Origin: Craterostigma plantagineum | Lineage: Eukaryota > Streptophyta > Magnoliopsida > Lamiales > Linderniaceae | DNA: 64,000 nucleotides | Reading direction: 5' to 3' | Assembly (NCBI GenBank): GCA_027422505.1 | Contig: JAPQWV010000124.1 | Coordinates: 496,001-560,000 of the forward strand | In this document: positions 42,866 through 54,257 of the stretch, piece by piece | Position numbering within the stretch: the stretch's first letter is position 1 | Layout: every line of letters begins with the position of its first letter | Program-made: the position numbers and the translations under genes | Notes under the pieces: generated by a model | The model's input: the letters and a program-made list of their open reading frames with translations, nothing else | Databases searched by the model: none | What the model was told of the DNA's origin: nothing

Positions 42866-44333
42866 GAGCATTAGTGTGTTTTTTTTAGATATTTTAATCA
42901 TAATATGTTGTGTAGTCGTAATCATCATATCTAAATCTTTGTAATAACCATTCTTGTCATGATTATACATACCATGATGTTGATGCTTTTTATGAAGGCA
43001 TTTTAGTCCACCATATTATGAAGCCATTATTGGCTTTTTGTTCTTTCGGCTTAATCAATTTGTTGATTTGATTTTATTCATTGATATTTGGCATTTGAGC
43101 ATTTTTCTTCAAAATAATCTTCACGACAGAGAGAGAATCAAGACTAGTTTTGCTCTGATCAGTGAAGGAAAACATTTCTCAAATGCTCTATTTATTAGTC
43201 GGTAGTTTCTCAAATGCTTTATTCAATAATCCAAAGCGTGGCCTTGAAATTCACACCACTTCAAATTTAAATTAACAAAGTTCAATCTATTCTTCCTTTT
43301 CTGGGAATAAGCGCACGAGCATATATGCTAATGTTGATTCTTGGAAACTCACAATCAGTTACAGGAAAATAATTTAATTTGGATGGTAGCATATACTCGG
43401 AAATAGATAGGCAAACGAGAAGCAATATTTAGAGGGAACTTTGGTTAGTTGATGTTTAAGAATGATGACAAAAAAAATGATTGTGTTAGAAAGTTGTTTC
43501 TCCGAGGTTGCTAACCTTGCTAATGATGGAACGTAAGAATAGACTTGTGTTTGATTGAGTAAGAGTTTCTAAGTCGACATAAGTAGCAATTAGTTACTCA
43601 ATTCGTTGTTCGGTTTTATGACATTTTCTAAAAGATAGATAGACGAATGAACAGAATCTCAAACAAATTGCAAAAACTAGACAACATATTTATGCTTCTC
43701 AGTTAGAAAATTTAGAAAAAGAAAAAAAAAATCAAATCCGTTAGAAAATTGTGCACTTCGATTTATTTTTTCTTTCTCAAGTGGTGCGTTCTGACAAGTT
43801 GCCTTTGTTTTGACAATATCTTCTAAGATCCAAACCGTATGATATCTACACTACAACAAGATTGTAATAAAATATCTTTCATACGAATGTTACATCTCTT
43901 TATGCAATTTTCTGAACCCCGAAATTTGACCTTTGAGCAAAGTAAACTTCACAGAACAAACTTTCTAGCAATGCAAACTACGTCAAGATAATTGGGAAAC
44001 GAATGAAATTTTTTGAACTTGCGACCATTTTATTCAGTTCCCCTTTATAACGTCATCAAGATATTACCAATGAAGATGGGATTTTCCTACAAAAACAATT
44101 CAAAAGACAGAAAACATTCTATATCGTGCATTGGAACAGCTCAATCAAAGTTCACTTTTCTCTATAAACATGTTAGAACTTTCCACAACTCAAAATGCCC
44201 CACTGTGTAATAACACGCAAGCAACAACACAATAATAACAACGATCTTCCCCTCCTCCAAATTCAGTCCACCCCACAAACGAAACAACTACAACAAAAAC
44301 TCTAAGAAAAACCATATCCGTCGATCCATCCAT
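42866..44333. other. Intergenic region between convergent bHLH and DUF868 genes
   Basis: It holds the 3' flanks of the bHLH gene (plus) and the DUF868 gene (minus). AT-rich, with a short direct repeat (tttctcaaatgct) at about 43173 and 43207. No exon, RNA gene or element was recognised. Confidence 0.55.
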
Positions 44334-45278
44334 TCACTCAACCTTCCAAGCATAGAGAAAAAGACAGAACTGCGAAGCCTTAGAATAGCTATGAACCGAA
44401 TAATACCTGCTTGGCCCGCTGCAGTCGCTCCCTTCCCCTTTGCTCGAGCCATCGTCTTCCTCTTGGTCGCTCTCAGCCTCCCCCGACCCAGGCTTGAATA
44501 TGAACAGCCCATGGCCCGTCCCAGGCGAGCAAAACAGCCAAGAATGAACGTCCCAGAAAACCTGCAATGGCTGCTTATTGACTAGCACAGTCTGATTCCC
44601 CCGAAACTTCCACTGAAGGTTCCTAACGTGCACCAAAACGATCCCATCCACGCTGATCCACATCTCGGGATCTCTGGGTCCCACAGTCGAGCTTTCGACC
44701 ACAATGTCGTGCTCCCTTTTCCTCGGGTCGAACTTTGCCCTCGTGGAGAAGGACTTCTTGCCGAAGACGTGCTCTTTCTTGTAGAACATGGCTGCGTCGA
44801 CTAGGGCTGGCCTGGCCTTGGTCCTCTTGTACGCCTTCTTCTTCAAATCGCCGATTAATAGGACGACTTCTTCCTCCGAGACTAGGGCGACGTAGAAGTC
44901 TGAGCATGGCTCTGGGCTGGTGCCTGAGAACTTGGCTGACCTCATGTCCCAGTAGATGTCTAGCTGATTCCCATCGACTTCGAAGGTTTTGTAGCTCTTC
45001 TTGGCCCAGAAATGCCATGGCTTGAGGTCGATTTTGCAGGTGGAGAGGTTGTCGCTGCCCAGGCATTCGACTGAGACGGTTAGAGAGTGGTTCATGAGGT
45101 TCTTGCACCATAGAACGGTGACGTTTCGCCAGAAGCCTGCTATGTGGCTTTGGAATAGGCAGGTGACTGTGCTTTGGGCCGTCTTTTGGGTGATGGCTGC
45201 TTCTTCGGTTAGTTTCTGGGCTAGGGGCGGTTCGCCCGTGGTTAGAGAATGGGATCGTGAGGAGACACGATAGGCCAT
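44334..45278 (-). CDS. DUF868 family protein
   Basis: This is an intact single-exon gene of 314 residues from MAYRVSSRSHSLTTGEPPLA (ATG 45278) to FCLFLYAWKVE (stop 44336-44334). DUF868 is a plant-specific family of about 300 residues with no known biochemical role. Family blocks are visible: AQSTVTCLFQSHIAGFWRNV, LWCKNLMNHSLTVSVE, KIDLKPWHFWAKKSYKTFEV, DIYWDMRSAKFSGTSPEPCS, FYVALVSEEEVVLLIGDLKK, KEHVFGKKSFSTRAKFDPRK and LQWKFRGNQTVLVNKQPLQV followed by FWDVHSWLF. A Ser/Gly/Glu-rich acidic linker sits near residues 265-295. No signal peptide or membrane segment. It is an undamaged gene inside an otherwise frame-broken stretch. Confidence 0.9.
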   Translation of the reverse strand: MAYRVSSRSHSLTTGEPPLAQKLTEEAAITQKTAQSTVTCLFQSHIAGFWRNVTVLWCKNLMNHSLTVSVECLGSDNLSTCKIDLKPWHFWAKKSYKTFEVDGNQLDIYWDMRSAKFSGTSPEPCSDFYVALVSEEEVVLLIGDLKKKAYKRTKARPALVDAAMFYKKEHVFGKKSFSTRAKFDPRKREHDIVVESSTVGPRDPEMWISVDGIVLVHVRNLQWKFRGNQTVLVNKQPLQVFWDVHSWLFCSPGTGHGLFIFKPGSGEAESDQEEDDGSSKGEGSDCSGPSRYYSVHSYSKASQFCLFLYAWKVE

Positions 45279-46448
45279 TCGTCGGGCCGGTTCTTCGTCG
45301 TCCTTGCTTTGGTCTTTTCCTTTTAATGAATGAACAGAATGATCGATTGATCAAAAGGGGCGATGCTACTATCTATTGAGGCAATTCGACAAACACTTAC
45401 GGGGCGATTGGGCGGTGGCATGGATGTGCAGAAGCCCTTCGACGAAAAGTATAAGCTTGACGAGATTTTCAATGAGAAGAGGGAAAATTAGATGAAACAG
45501 ATATGGGAAAAGATCTAAAATAGGCCATCACGAAAGGACAACCTTCGTTGAGAGCTTTTCACAAACAGTTTGCAAACAGAGTATTCAGAGACGGATTTAC
45601 AGAAACGATCAGCTATAAAATCTTGGAGGAAACTTTTTTCCCTTGTATGAGAAAACCTTGAACACCTAATACGATTCGGTGCACATCCAGAAAACAGATC
45701 AAATCTATCGCCAGATTTTTCTTTAGTTTCTGGAATTTCAAGGGTTAAACGGTGTAAAGGGAAAAATGTTGAGAGAAATCCTAATGTTAGAAGCTGTGGA
45801 GGAAACACAATTGTCTCCTTAAACGAAGGGTCCAAAATTAGAAAGAACTTCATCAACTTTGGACCTCGAATTATTCCTTTTCTCTCTCTGTTTTATTTTT
45901 CTCCTCTTACCCTATTAAAGATCGACGCTTTACCCCATTACATGGAACAAGATACAAGAAGCCAAGCCACCCACCTTTGACTGGAATTTTACAGTACAAC
46001 GTGGTCATACATATGTACAAAGAAGACATTTTTTTTTTCAAAATCCCCAAGACCAAATATCTCTGAATGCTTTCTAGATTTTTTTTCTGAGTTTGCAAAC
46101 TAAGAATGGCAAACTTTCTTACATTCTACCAAAACGAGGGCATGGAATGTCTAGCTGAACTTTAGAAAAAAGAAAAAAAAGAACGTTTCTCTTGAGAAGA
46201 TTATCGTAAAAAACTGTAAGTAACTATGTATATTAGAATCTAATAGTTGGCTGAATCATTCACTCACCAGTCAATTGTAAGCCTTGAACGTACGGCGAAT
46301 CCAAAAAAGAAAAACAAGACAAAATAGATTATGTACAGTACAATTTCTTGCTATAATTGTACATGGGAAACCTTCCATTGACAACATGTCCTTACTTCTG
46401 TAAACTATGTCTGAAAAAGAGAAAGAACAACCGAACTGAATTTACCAG
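45279..46448. other. Intergenic region upstream of the DUF868 gene
   Basis: About 1.2 kb holding the DUF868 promoter and leader and the 3' flank of the CHUP1-like gene. Open frames here (for example 45515-45856 minus) have no recognised family and look non-coding. Confidence 0.5.
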
Positions 46449-46878
46449 TCAGAAAGAGCTAAAAGACGCCGACCTCCTCCTACTAAACGACGGCTTTTTA
46501 ACCGTAGAACTCTTAAGCGCTTCGGCGTATTTCATCAGCTCAGCCTTCGCAGCATTCTGAGCATCTCTATCCGGCGAAATCACAGCCGTCGGATCGTTGT
46601 CACCACATTCGCCGATCGAATCGATCGTTCTAAACACATTCAGAGAAACGTCTTCGCAGCTCGTCTGCCTCGAACAGTTACTGCTCTCCCCAGCATTACT
46701 CCTTTGGCCCCTCGAAAACGATCTGTGAAGATCGAACGAATGCCTCGAAGAATTCACCGATGGAGTCCTTAAGGTTGTCTGAACAGAATGAGAAGCACTA
46801 GAAAATCTACTTCCAATGTCGTCCATGGACACAGCTCTTCCCAAGGGCGGCGTCGAAGATGAAGATGATGTTTGAATT

Positions 46879-47668
46879 TGTTGGGATTTGGTGACCCAAG
46901 AACTCGTCTATGCGATGCTAAGATCGGTGGGAACAAACGGGAATCGACCGGGAATGATTTCGAGCGAAGAACGAATCGTGACGTGCTCACTGGCACTGTT
47001 CACGGGCACTTGCACCAAGGGTCACGGCCGTGACCCTTGGCAGTGAGCAGAAGGTGAAGGCGTCCGACCCAGTCACGGCCGTGACTGGGGCTGCTCCAGG
47101 CCGTGACTAGTTGCTGCCCGCCTTCACGGACGTGAAGAAGGCTGTCCGAGGCCGTGAAGGGCAACAGTGAGAAGCTGAAGACGCGCCAAAACCAGTTCGA
47201 ACGAGTCACGGCCGTGACTATTAAAGCACGTGGCCGTGACTGAAGGCAGAACCGAAGATTTTGGACTCCCCGATGACGTCACGGCCGTGACAAGGCGTGT
47301 CAGTGGCCGTGACGCGTAGCAGTTTCTTGATAACTGCTGGAAACCGACTTGGTGACTGAGTAGGAACCTTCTAGACCTTATATCTTCTATATATAGGTCA
47401 TTTTAGCTCGATTTTTGTACTGTAAGTTGAGAGAGTAAGCTTAGAACTTGTAATCTCTGTAAAGTGTTCGGAATATAATCGAAGCGTTGATCCGTGGAAG
47501 TAGACCATTTTTCTGGGTCGAACCACGTTAAAAACCCCTGTTTTTCGCTGCGTTTTTCTTCTCTATTTTTCGAGTCGTTCCGTATACACGTCGGCCTTTC
47601 AACCCGATAACGACTAAACCCTCGAAACCTTATTGAAAGGCGAATCTATTGGCGCGGGTTTCTTAACA
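46879..47668 (+). mobile_element. Solo LTR of a retrotransposon (probably Copia type), 790 bp
   Basis: It begins TGTTGGGATTTGG and ends TTTCTTAACA, the TG...CA form, and is flanked by an exact 5 bp target duplication GAATT (46874-46878 and 47669-47673). A TATA-like tract (ctatatatagg, about 47386) is followed by an R/U5-like tail that includes ctgggtcgaaccacgttaaa, a phrase of the kind seen near the ends of plant Copia LTRs. No second LTR, primer-binding site or polyprotein is present, so it is a solo LTR left by recombination. The U3 part holds four exact GTCACGGCCGTGAC palindromes. Its orientation is opposite to the host gene. Confidence 0.9.
47021..47291. promoter_or_regulatory. Four 14 bp palindromes GTCACGGCCGTGAC in the LTR U3 region
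   Basis: Exact copies lie at 47021-47034, 47072-47085, 47205-47218 and 47278-47291. Degenerate relatives lie between them (ttcacggacgtgaa near 47122, gtggccgtgac near 47230 and 47311, ggccgtgac near 47100). They lie upstream of the TATA-like tract of the LTR, where enhancer sites are expected. A dimeric protein-binding site is an inference from symmetry and repetition. Confidence 0.5.
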
Positions 47669-49584
47669 GAATTCGATGATGGCCATCGTTCTCTTGCTTC
47701 CCACCACGCAGTAGCTTCATCAGCTTTGCAAAGACTCTGACTTTATTGGGATTTTGGTGGTGGGCTTTTCCTTCAGGTGGCGGGCAATCTTCGTTTTCGC
47801 CAGAATCGGTGATGTAAGAGGCTTGAGAGGTTGACCATCGATCGGAGTCAAAATCGCTTGCGTTTATGATTTCTCTGGCTCCTAAGCCTTCTTTGGTTGC
47901 GTAATCGAGGATGAGCTGTTTGGCCTTCTGTTCTGCCGTGGGGTCCAGCGTTTTGCTTAGGTCTCGGGCTATGGTTTTCCCAGGGAGTGGCTGGTGATTT
48001 CTCATCTCATAGCGAAGGCAAGCGTTGATCCACCTTAGGTAGACGAGCTCTTCGATGTCTGCGCAGCGGTCGGCTTGTAGCTGTTCGATTTCCTTCTTTA
48101 GATCCTCGTTTTGCTGTCTTATGAGCTCGGTTTGTTTCTTCAGCTCTTGTATCTGACAATTCCATCATTACAGCAAAATTTCAGTTCGATAATTGTAATA
48201 AACCAGACAGTAAAGGAGAGTTTATACCACCTCTTCGTTGTCTATGGCAGAAGTAGCAAGCATTTGGACGTACTCTAATTTCTGGGCCAACTCTGCATTT
48301 TCGGTCTTTAAGCTTTCGTTTTGCTTCTTGATCCCCTCTAACTCGTTCTCCATTTCCTTTGTCTTCTCCGTATTTATTTGCAGGTCGTGATCTATCTCAG
48401 ATGGCTTGTTGTCAGACTCAGAATCTTGCAGCTTCATTACTCTTTCTTGAAGCGATAATATCTGCTCTCTGTTCTTTTCAGCTTCAGACTTGAGCTTCTT
48501 CCTCAACAGCCTAATCTTAGCTTTTGAAGCTTCAAGCTCTGCAACCACCCTTTCGTAGTCAGACAATTGAGACACTAGCCTTTGGTTATCGGATTGTAAT
48601 GAGTCAATTTTAAGGTTGTAAAGCTTCGCCTCCATATTGTTCAGCCTCAATCGGTTCTGAAGCTCCATCACGGCAGTTTCTTGCTCTTTAAGGCCATAGT
48701 ACTCGAGCAGCTGAATCTCCAAGATTCTTTCCCTTTCTTCGAGGATTTTGACCTTTTCCCTTAGGTTTCTGATTTCTCGGCTGTGTTCCTCGTGGTCCGA
48801 ACATTTGTAGTCTCGGGGCAATTCTATGTCAGGGACCATAGATTGGTCTATTCTTGGGGAAATATCATCCGTAAGGTTGCAGTCTCTTGTGAGCTGATTA
48901 AATTCGGGTAAGAGAAACCCATCCCTATCTCCACTGTATCTCCCACTGGACGAGCGATCGCTGATCGAATTTCGAGAAGAAACTTTCGGGATATTTAAAT
49001 CCTGCAAATATAATGGATCTATGCTTACATCTATTGCCATGGAAGTAACCAAATGATTAAACCATGAAGTTCTGCTTCAGAATGAGCATTTGATCGCCTA
49101 TGAATCGAGCATAAAATATCTATCCAGGATATTTAGCTTCATAATCAAAATAATTCCATAAACGCTTAACAGATGCAGGTCTCATCATCTGACCACAGTG
49201 TAAGTCTCAATGAATCAAATCATCGAGTACCTCTTGTTCAATAAATAACGTTGCAAAAAGGTATCTAATATAATACCTTAAAAACACGAAGGTCGTCACT
49301 AAACTCGCCATCTTCCTGCCTTAAATGAGCTTCAACACGATGACCTACTACACAAACAGGCATCCAATAATCAAGCAAGAGTTGAAAATCTTACAACAAA
49401 ACTTGAGGTTATATCTTTAGGAACAATAACCTGAAGCACACTGTGAATGGTTTGATTTAGGCGGCTTATTGCTTTTGCTTCTCAAAATGGTTATGGCAAT
49501 CCCGCCTAGAGAAAAAGCTAAAGCAGCCCCAAATTTGAAAATATCAGGTTTTATGACAAATTCCTTCTTCTCCTTCCCGCCCAT

Positions 49585-51320
49585 AGAACCTCAATGATCG
49601 AATTTTCTAACCATTTTTACAGACAACAATTGCGCAAACACAAGAGTCATATGCTGTTAAATATGATCCAATCCCATCCTCGTCATCATCGTCCATCTGA
49701 AGCAAACGAAACGTGTACGAATAGTATAACAGATAGATCGAAAGCGTCAAATGGAATAAAATATGGAACCCTTCAGAAAGAAAGAATCAAAATCGGAATC
49801 AACAAGCTTACCCTTTCAGGTCAAACACATATATTAACAGGATATAGAAAAACAGCTGAAAGAGAATAAATTCAAGCAACATACCGATGGAAAGAGACAT
49901 ACGTTTCTGCATTGAATACGGCAATGATTTAAGGAAAGAACAGAAGAATCAAGTTTTGCGTAAATCAAAGTTTTTCAGAAGCTGAGAGATTTGAAAACTT
50001 CGAACCGCTGCTGCGTATGAGCAACCTTTTGAAGTAAATTATTGTTCTTGCTATTAGTGGGCTGCTTTACATTGTTTAAAAATTGTGGGACCAAAAAGAA
50101 AAACTCCATTGAAATGTTTGTCTTTTGTCGAAGAATTAAATATTATTTAGGTAATTGACTAAGTTTGCAATTTCTTTTCTAATTCCGTTAACTTATTACG
50201 CTATAGATGACCGTATGAAGGAAAAAAAAAAGTCATAGATAGTATTCTACTACTACGAAGATAATAATTAATAATATTATATTAGTACGTTGTTCGCATT
50301 CGTACGTGTCTGTAATGTAGATTAAATCTTTGGTAACTTTTAATGGATCAAGGATTTCCACGTAAAAACGTTGGTTTTCTTACGTATTTCGATTCCGACC
50401 AATCTATTATTTCGTAATATTTTTCACATGTGTTTTTTACTAGTGTTTATTTAACAAAGTGCCACACGTAAGAAAACAACTCGGAGGAGCGTTATTTTCA
50501 TGTCACGTTTGAAAACCATATAACCTTTCAAGTACGTAGGCAAAGAAAAAAAAGAATCACGTTTATAAAAATATTTCGTCGTCTCTTTGTAAATTTTATT
50601 ATTTACATATATAATACAAAAGAAAGAGAAAAGCAATAATGTATGCAAAGCAACGTTAGTCTGTTTTTAAGGCACCCAATCCATGAGGGAAAAGATTCAA
50701 AATTCTTCCATAATAAAAACCAACCAATAAGTGAGCTTAGCTTTACACCATTTACAAGAAGCCAGAAATGAGATAAGGTTTACACTTTAATTGCTCACAT
50801 TCTCTTCTCACGCATATGCATGCATGTGAATCAAAAATGGGATTTTTTTTTAAATCCTGTAATACAATGCCTAATAGTAATTAGTATCATAATTCAAAAC
50901 TCGTTCACATTTTATAGAGTAATCATACGCGTTTATAGAAAGACTCTCTGTCTCACTCGTAAATAAATGGGAATAAGGAAAAGCGACGGGGACACACAAA
51001 TTTATATTATTACCAAAAAAGTATGATTTTCAAATGCGATAATGTTTTCGGTGGGGATGAGATTTGATGAGTAGGATATGGATTGCTTTTGATAATTATT
51101 AAGACTTATCTTGTTCCGACAAGCGCCATCCCTTTAAAAATTTAATAATTCATTTTCAAGTGGATAAATACCACGCGATTTCTTTCTTTTCTAGAACATC
51201 CGACCTCATTAAATTAAATACATAAGTCACATACATGTATATATACACCATATATGTTGTCTCCCAAGAATTCATTCTCATGTATCATTTCAATCCTTAA
51301 TAATATTATTACTCTCAAAA
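49585..51320. other. Intergenic divergent region between CHUP1-like and OXS3-like starts
   Basis: About 1.7 kb. The CHUP1-like 5' leader continues to about 49990 and may hold leader introns. The remainder is AT-rich DNA and the OXS3-like promoter. No exon, repeat family or RNA gene was recognised. Confidence 0.5.
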
Positions 51321-51989
51321 ATGGCGGCCGAGTATCATCATCAACATCCATGGCTTCACTTTATTGAAGACGACGATCACATAAAGATCAAAAAGAGATC
51401 ACTGATCATCACCATGGAAGATCCACACCATCACCATCATCTTCCATAGGAGAAGAATCCACGGACGACGATGATTCAAGTAATGGATCATCATCTTCTT
51501 GCATATCTTCGTCTGATACCAAAGACGATGCTTCATCGTTACCTTCGAGTACTTCGAGTCATGGATCTTCGTACGATCTATCAGATATCATGGCTCAGCT
51601 ACCCATCAAGTAAGTTATTATTATTACATCATATGCATCGATGGAAAGAAAGCTATAGTTGGTTTTTTCTTACATGGTCTCTTTGTTGTAACAGAAGAGG
51701 GCTTTCGAAGTTCTACGATGGGAAATCTGAGTCCTTCGCATCACTTTCGAGCGTGTCTAGCTTAGAAGATCTTGCGAAGAAACCAAGAACGACGACGCTG
51801 TGTAATAATAATAGGTCGTCATCAAGGAAGGATCTGATGAAAGCTTCTAGAAGCTGTGGAAATGGATTGAATAATAGCAGTTGCAAACGCTATGCTATTC
51901 CACCCAAGGGTTTGATATCGAAGAAGCCTCCTTCGTCTTCGTCTTCAAGGGCTTACTTTACTACTGTGTCTTCCTTAAAAAGGGTTTGA
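51321..51989 (+). CDS. OXIDATIVE STRESS 3-like (OXS3/O3L) nuclear protein, with an apparent frame break
   Basis: OXS3-type proteins are small, Ser-rich nuclear factors linked to tolerance of heavy metals and oxidative stress. The start is MAAEYHHQHPWLHFIEDDDH at 51321. The characteristic part is SSSIGEESTDDDDSSNGSSS, then SSYDLSDIMAQLPIK, an intron 51610-51694 (AA|GTAAGT to ACAG|A), and RGLSKFYDGKSESFASLSSV with SSLEDLAKK. It ends AIPPKGLISKKPP to TTVSSLKRV (stop 51987-51989). As written, the ATG frame reaches a stop at about 51449. The Ser-rich frame becomes continuous if one base is missing at the AAAAA run 51390-51394. The conserved order (acidic-Ser block, LSDLMAQLPIK, RGLSK(F/Y)(F/Y).GKS.SF.SL, LEDLAK) makes the family call good. 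Confidence 0.78.
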
Positions 51990-52452
51990 AGAGATAGATA
52001 TTTACTTGTTTTATCAGATTGATCGCTTCTTCGTTTATGAAAAAGAGAGAGAGGTTTGTACATAGCGAAAGATTCTATTTTTTGTTCTTTTGTGTATTCG
52101 TTAACCATTTTCATGATCAAGATTGACGGATAAGCTTCAAACTTTATTACATCTATTTGTTTTTTCCCCTTTTTGGATATTAGACCACTTTGCGTGCTGC
52201 TGCTGTGTGGATTGAGTTGTGGAATCTGATTCATTCTTCTTGCAGATTCTCTTAAATATACGTTCGCTAATTACTAATTAAACTCTTGTCGGCAAAAAAC
52301 TATAAAAGAAAAAATGGGAAATAAATCCATGACAACCATCTTCAATAAAGTTAAGTAGCACAGTACAGAAAGAAACAATCTTTTTCGTATTAACACAAAA
52401 ACTAGCAAAAACTAAGTCAAGATTTCTTCCACTGTGATCTGAGATGTAATAA
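51990..52452. other. Convergent 3' flanks
   Basis: This gap of about 460 bp lies between the OXS3-like gene (plus) and the membrane-protein gene (minus). It is AT-rich, consistent with two 3' UTRs. Nothing else was seen. Confidence 0.55.
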
Positions 52453-54027
52453 TCAAGGAGAGGCGATCATCGTACGTCGACTGCGAAGACGAGCAGATTT
52501 TCTGAGAGGTGTAGCAACTTCAGCCATGGCTATGGGTTCTTCATCTTCACAACCCTATCAATCAATGATCGACTGTCAGCACATATATTCAATCTTAAGA
52601 CAATACAATGAGATCACAGTTCAAGAAAACAGTTTTTAAGGTTTACCGTAGTTGAATAATGGAGATGCAAAGAGGGCCGAGTAGGAGTATGAAAAGAACC
52701 CAATCGAGCTATGGACACTTTCCCCATAACTATCTCACCAAGCAACTCAACGCTGGGAGCACATATGGCCTCATATTTCATTGCATCATATGATTCTTTC
52801 TTCTCCGCCGGGCGGTTGGTTACTTCCTCCTCGGCAAGATTTTCTTTTCCTTGTAGTAATGCAATAGTAGTGTTACTAACGGTAATAAGATCATGGATGA
52901 TGCTAGAGAGAATACAGCGGCGGTTAAAGCAGTTGTCGACTGAGTTTTCTGCGTCGGGCCTTCGTTACTACTGATATCAGATTTCATATCTTCAGTTCCT
53001 ACGCATGATGTTTCGACAGCTACATAATTGGGCTCCTTGCAAATGCAATGGCCTCAGAATTTCCATGCACATAATCATCATCATCATATTCCTCAAGATC
53101 TGCAGAATCAGCCTCGCTGAAATCATATTTTGGTTGATTTGCCAAGAAACCATTTGAGCAGATGGGCTCGAAGGATTGCTGTTCCTTAATGATTGGAGAA
53201 GCGTAGACATTACTACTGAGATTTCCCATGACATTTTCAGACAGTGTAGAGGAAGGTGGGCTCATAGGACAAAGGTAGGAGACATATAAGAGGCAGGAAA
53301 CTGCTGTAAATAGAACCTTTATTACACCTCTAAAGCACCATCCTCTTCCCATTTCAAGATCTTCAAAATCGTCTTCGTCGTCTACCTTTGAGATCTTACC
53401 ATCTTCTTCTTCGTAGGGATTTTCTCTATTGCTGCTACCTTCCGACGCCCGATAGCCATCACAGCTCTCTCCATCTAACCTACTGAGAACCTCACGCCTC
53501 TTATTTGGATCAAAACGCAGAAACCTCGGCCTTGGAGAAAGGTAACTACTCAAAGGGTCACAAGCAATTATTTAGCGAGGATCCGTTAACAACATCGTTC
53601 TTCTCCCATTCAAGATTTGCTTCTACATTAGCTTGACTATCAGATGTGTTGATAAAACCTGAACTGCCGTTTCTGTCAGCAAGAACTTTCTTCCTTCCCT
53701 TGGAAGCTATTTTTTTGTGGGTCTGAGATTTTGTGATCACATTATCTTGGCAACAGTCGTTGTTCTCATTGTTCTCTGCTGATGGTGAATCACAAGACAA
53801 GATTCGATTTTTTTGGTGAGAGAAAAATCCAATCTTTGGAACATCAGTTCATGGATAAAACGAACTAATCAACTATCTAGATTCAGCTTCCAACGCCGAA
53901 TCATCAGTAAATAACGGGTCATTTAAAGAGTGTAATAACGAAAAGATGCTCACGTACCATGATTAGAGGAGTTGCGATTTGAGGTGGATTTTGATGAAGA
54001 GAAGATGCCCGTTTTAGAACTTTGCAT
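52453..54027 (-). CDS. Plant membrane protein with PRFLR motif, unknown function; several apparent frame breaks
   Basis: Exon 1 is MQSSKTGIFSSSKSTSNRNS at 54027 (donor ATG|GTACGT). The next exon reads IGFFSHQKNRILSCDSPSAE, a Lys-rich basic stretch (THKKIASKGRKKVLADRN) and, after a frame change, SSYLSPRPRFLRFDPNKRRE with a Glu/Asp-rich linker. A first hydrophobic segment follows (FRGVIKVLFTAVSCLLYVSY). After a second frame change come CKEPNYVAVETSCVGTED and a second membrane segment (ALTAAVFSLASSMILLPLVT). After a third comes EEVTNRPAEKKESYDAMKYE to GSFHTPTRPSLHLHYSTT. The last exon is GCEDEEPIAMAEVATPLRKS to RRTMIASP, stop 52455-52453. The breaks lie near 53563-53573, at AAA 53041-53043 and at TTTT 52840-52843. 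I recognise the YLSPRPRFLR...R pattern from uncharacterised plant membrane proteins and assign no function. Confidence 0.6.
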
Positions 54028-54257
54028 CTTTTCAAGTTAAGGTCTTCTTCTGTAGTTTGTTTTAAGTGTACTGTTTTCTTGTTGAGCTTGAGCTAAGAGA
54101 GATACGTATTCTAATGGTTTCGTATGCATGATAAAAGGACAGAAAATGTAACCGTTAGCATTCGAATCCTTGCGCGTCTTTTTTGGACCGTTGAGTGTGT
54201 GTGTGTTGTGTGGTGCTTAATAAACACTTGAATCAGATCATCCCATGTTACTTTCTC

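Larger units (their letters stand above)
46449..49584 (-). pseudogene. CHUP1-like coiled-coil protein gene, last exon interrupted by a solo LTR
   Basis: Exon 1 starts MGGKEKKEFVIKPDIFKFGA at 49584, followed by a membrane segment (ALAFSLGGIAITIL). Next come HRVEAHLRQEDGEFSDDLRV, then a large coiled-coil exon (about 49020-48222: EIRNLREKVKILEERERILE, LLEYYGLKEQETAVMELQNR). The last exon begins IQELKKQTELIRQQNEDLKK, then ADIEELVYLRWINACLRYEM and RVFAKLMKLLRG. This matches the N-terminal half of CHUP1, which links chloroplasts to actin, but lacks the large CHUP1 C-terminal domain, as in short CHUP1-like members. After GHHR the frame enters the LTR at 47668 and soon stops (about 47649). The remaining C-terminus (GRAVSMDDIGSRFSSASHSV to KKPSFSRRRSASFSSF) resumes at 46878-46449. 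Removing the LTR and one GAATT copy restores one continuous frame. An allele specific to this individual is possible, so pseudogene status is provisional. Confidence 0.85.

Noticed and set aside
44623..45354. 243-codon frame overlapping the DUF868 gene on the same strand
   Set aside because: It is a shifted reading of the DUF868 exon, Arg/Pro-rich and without family resemblance.
46769..47209. Short minus-strand frames crossing the LTR boundary and LTR
   Set aside because: They are shifted readings of the broken CHUP1-like exon or of the LTR palindromes.
52711..52974. 87-codon plus-strand frame
   Set aside because: It is antisense to the membrane-protein exon, whose minus-strand reading gives a membrane helix and continues into further exons.
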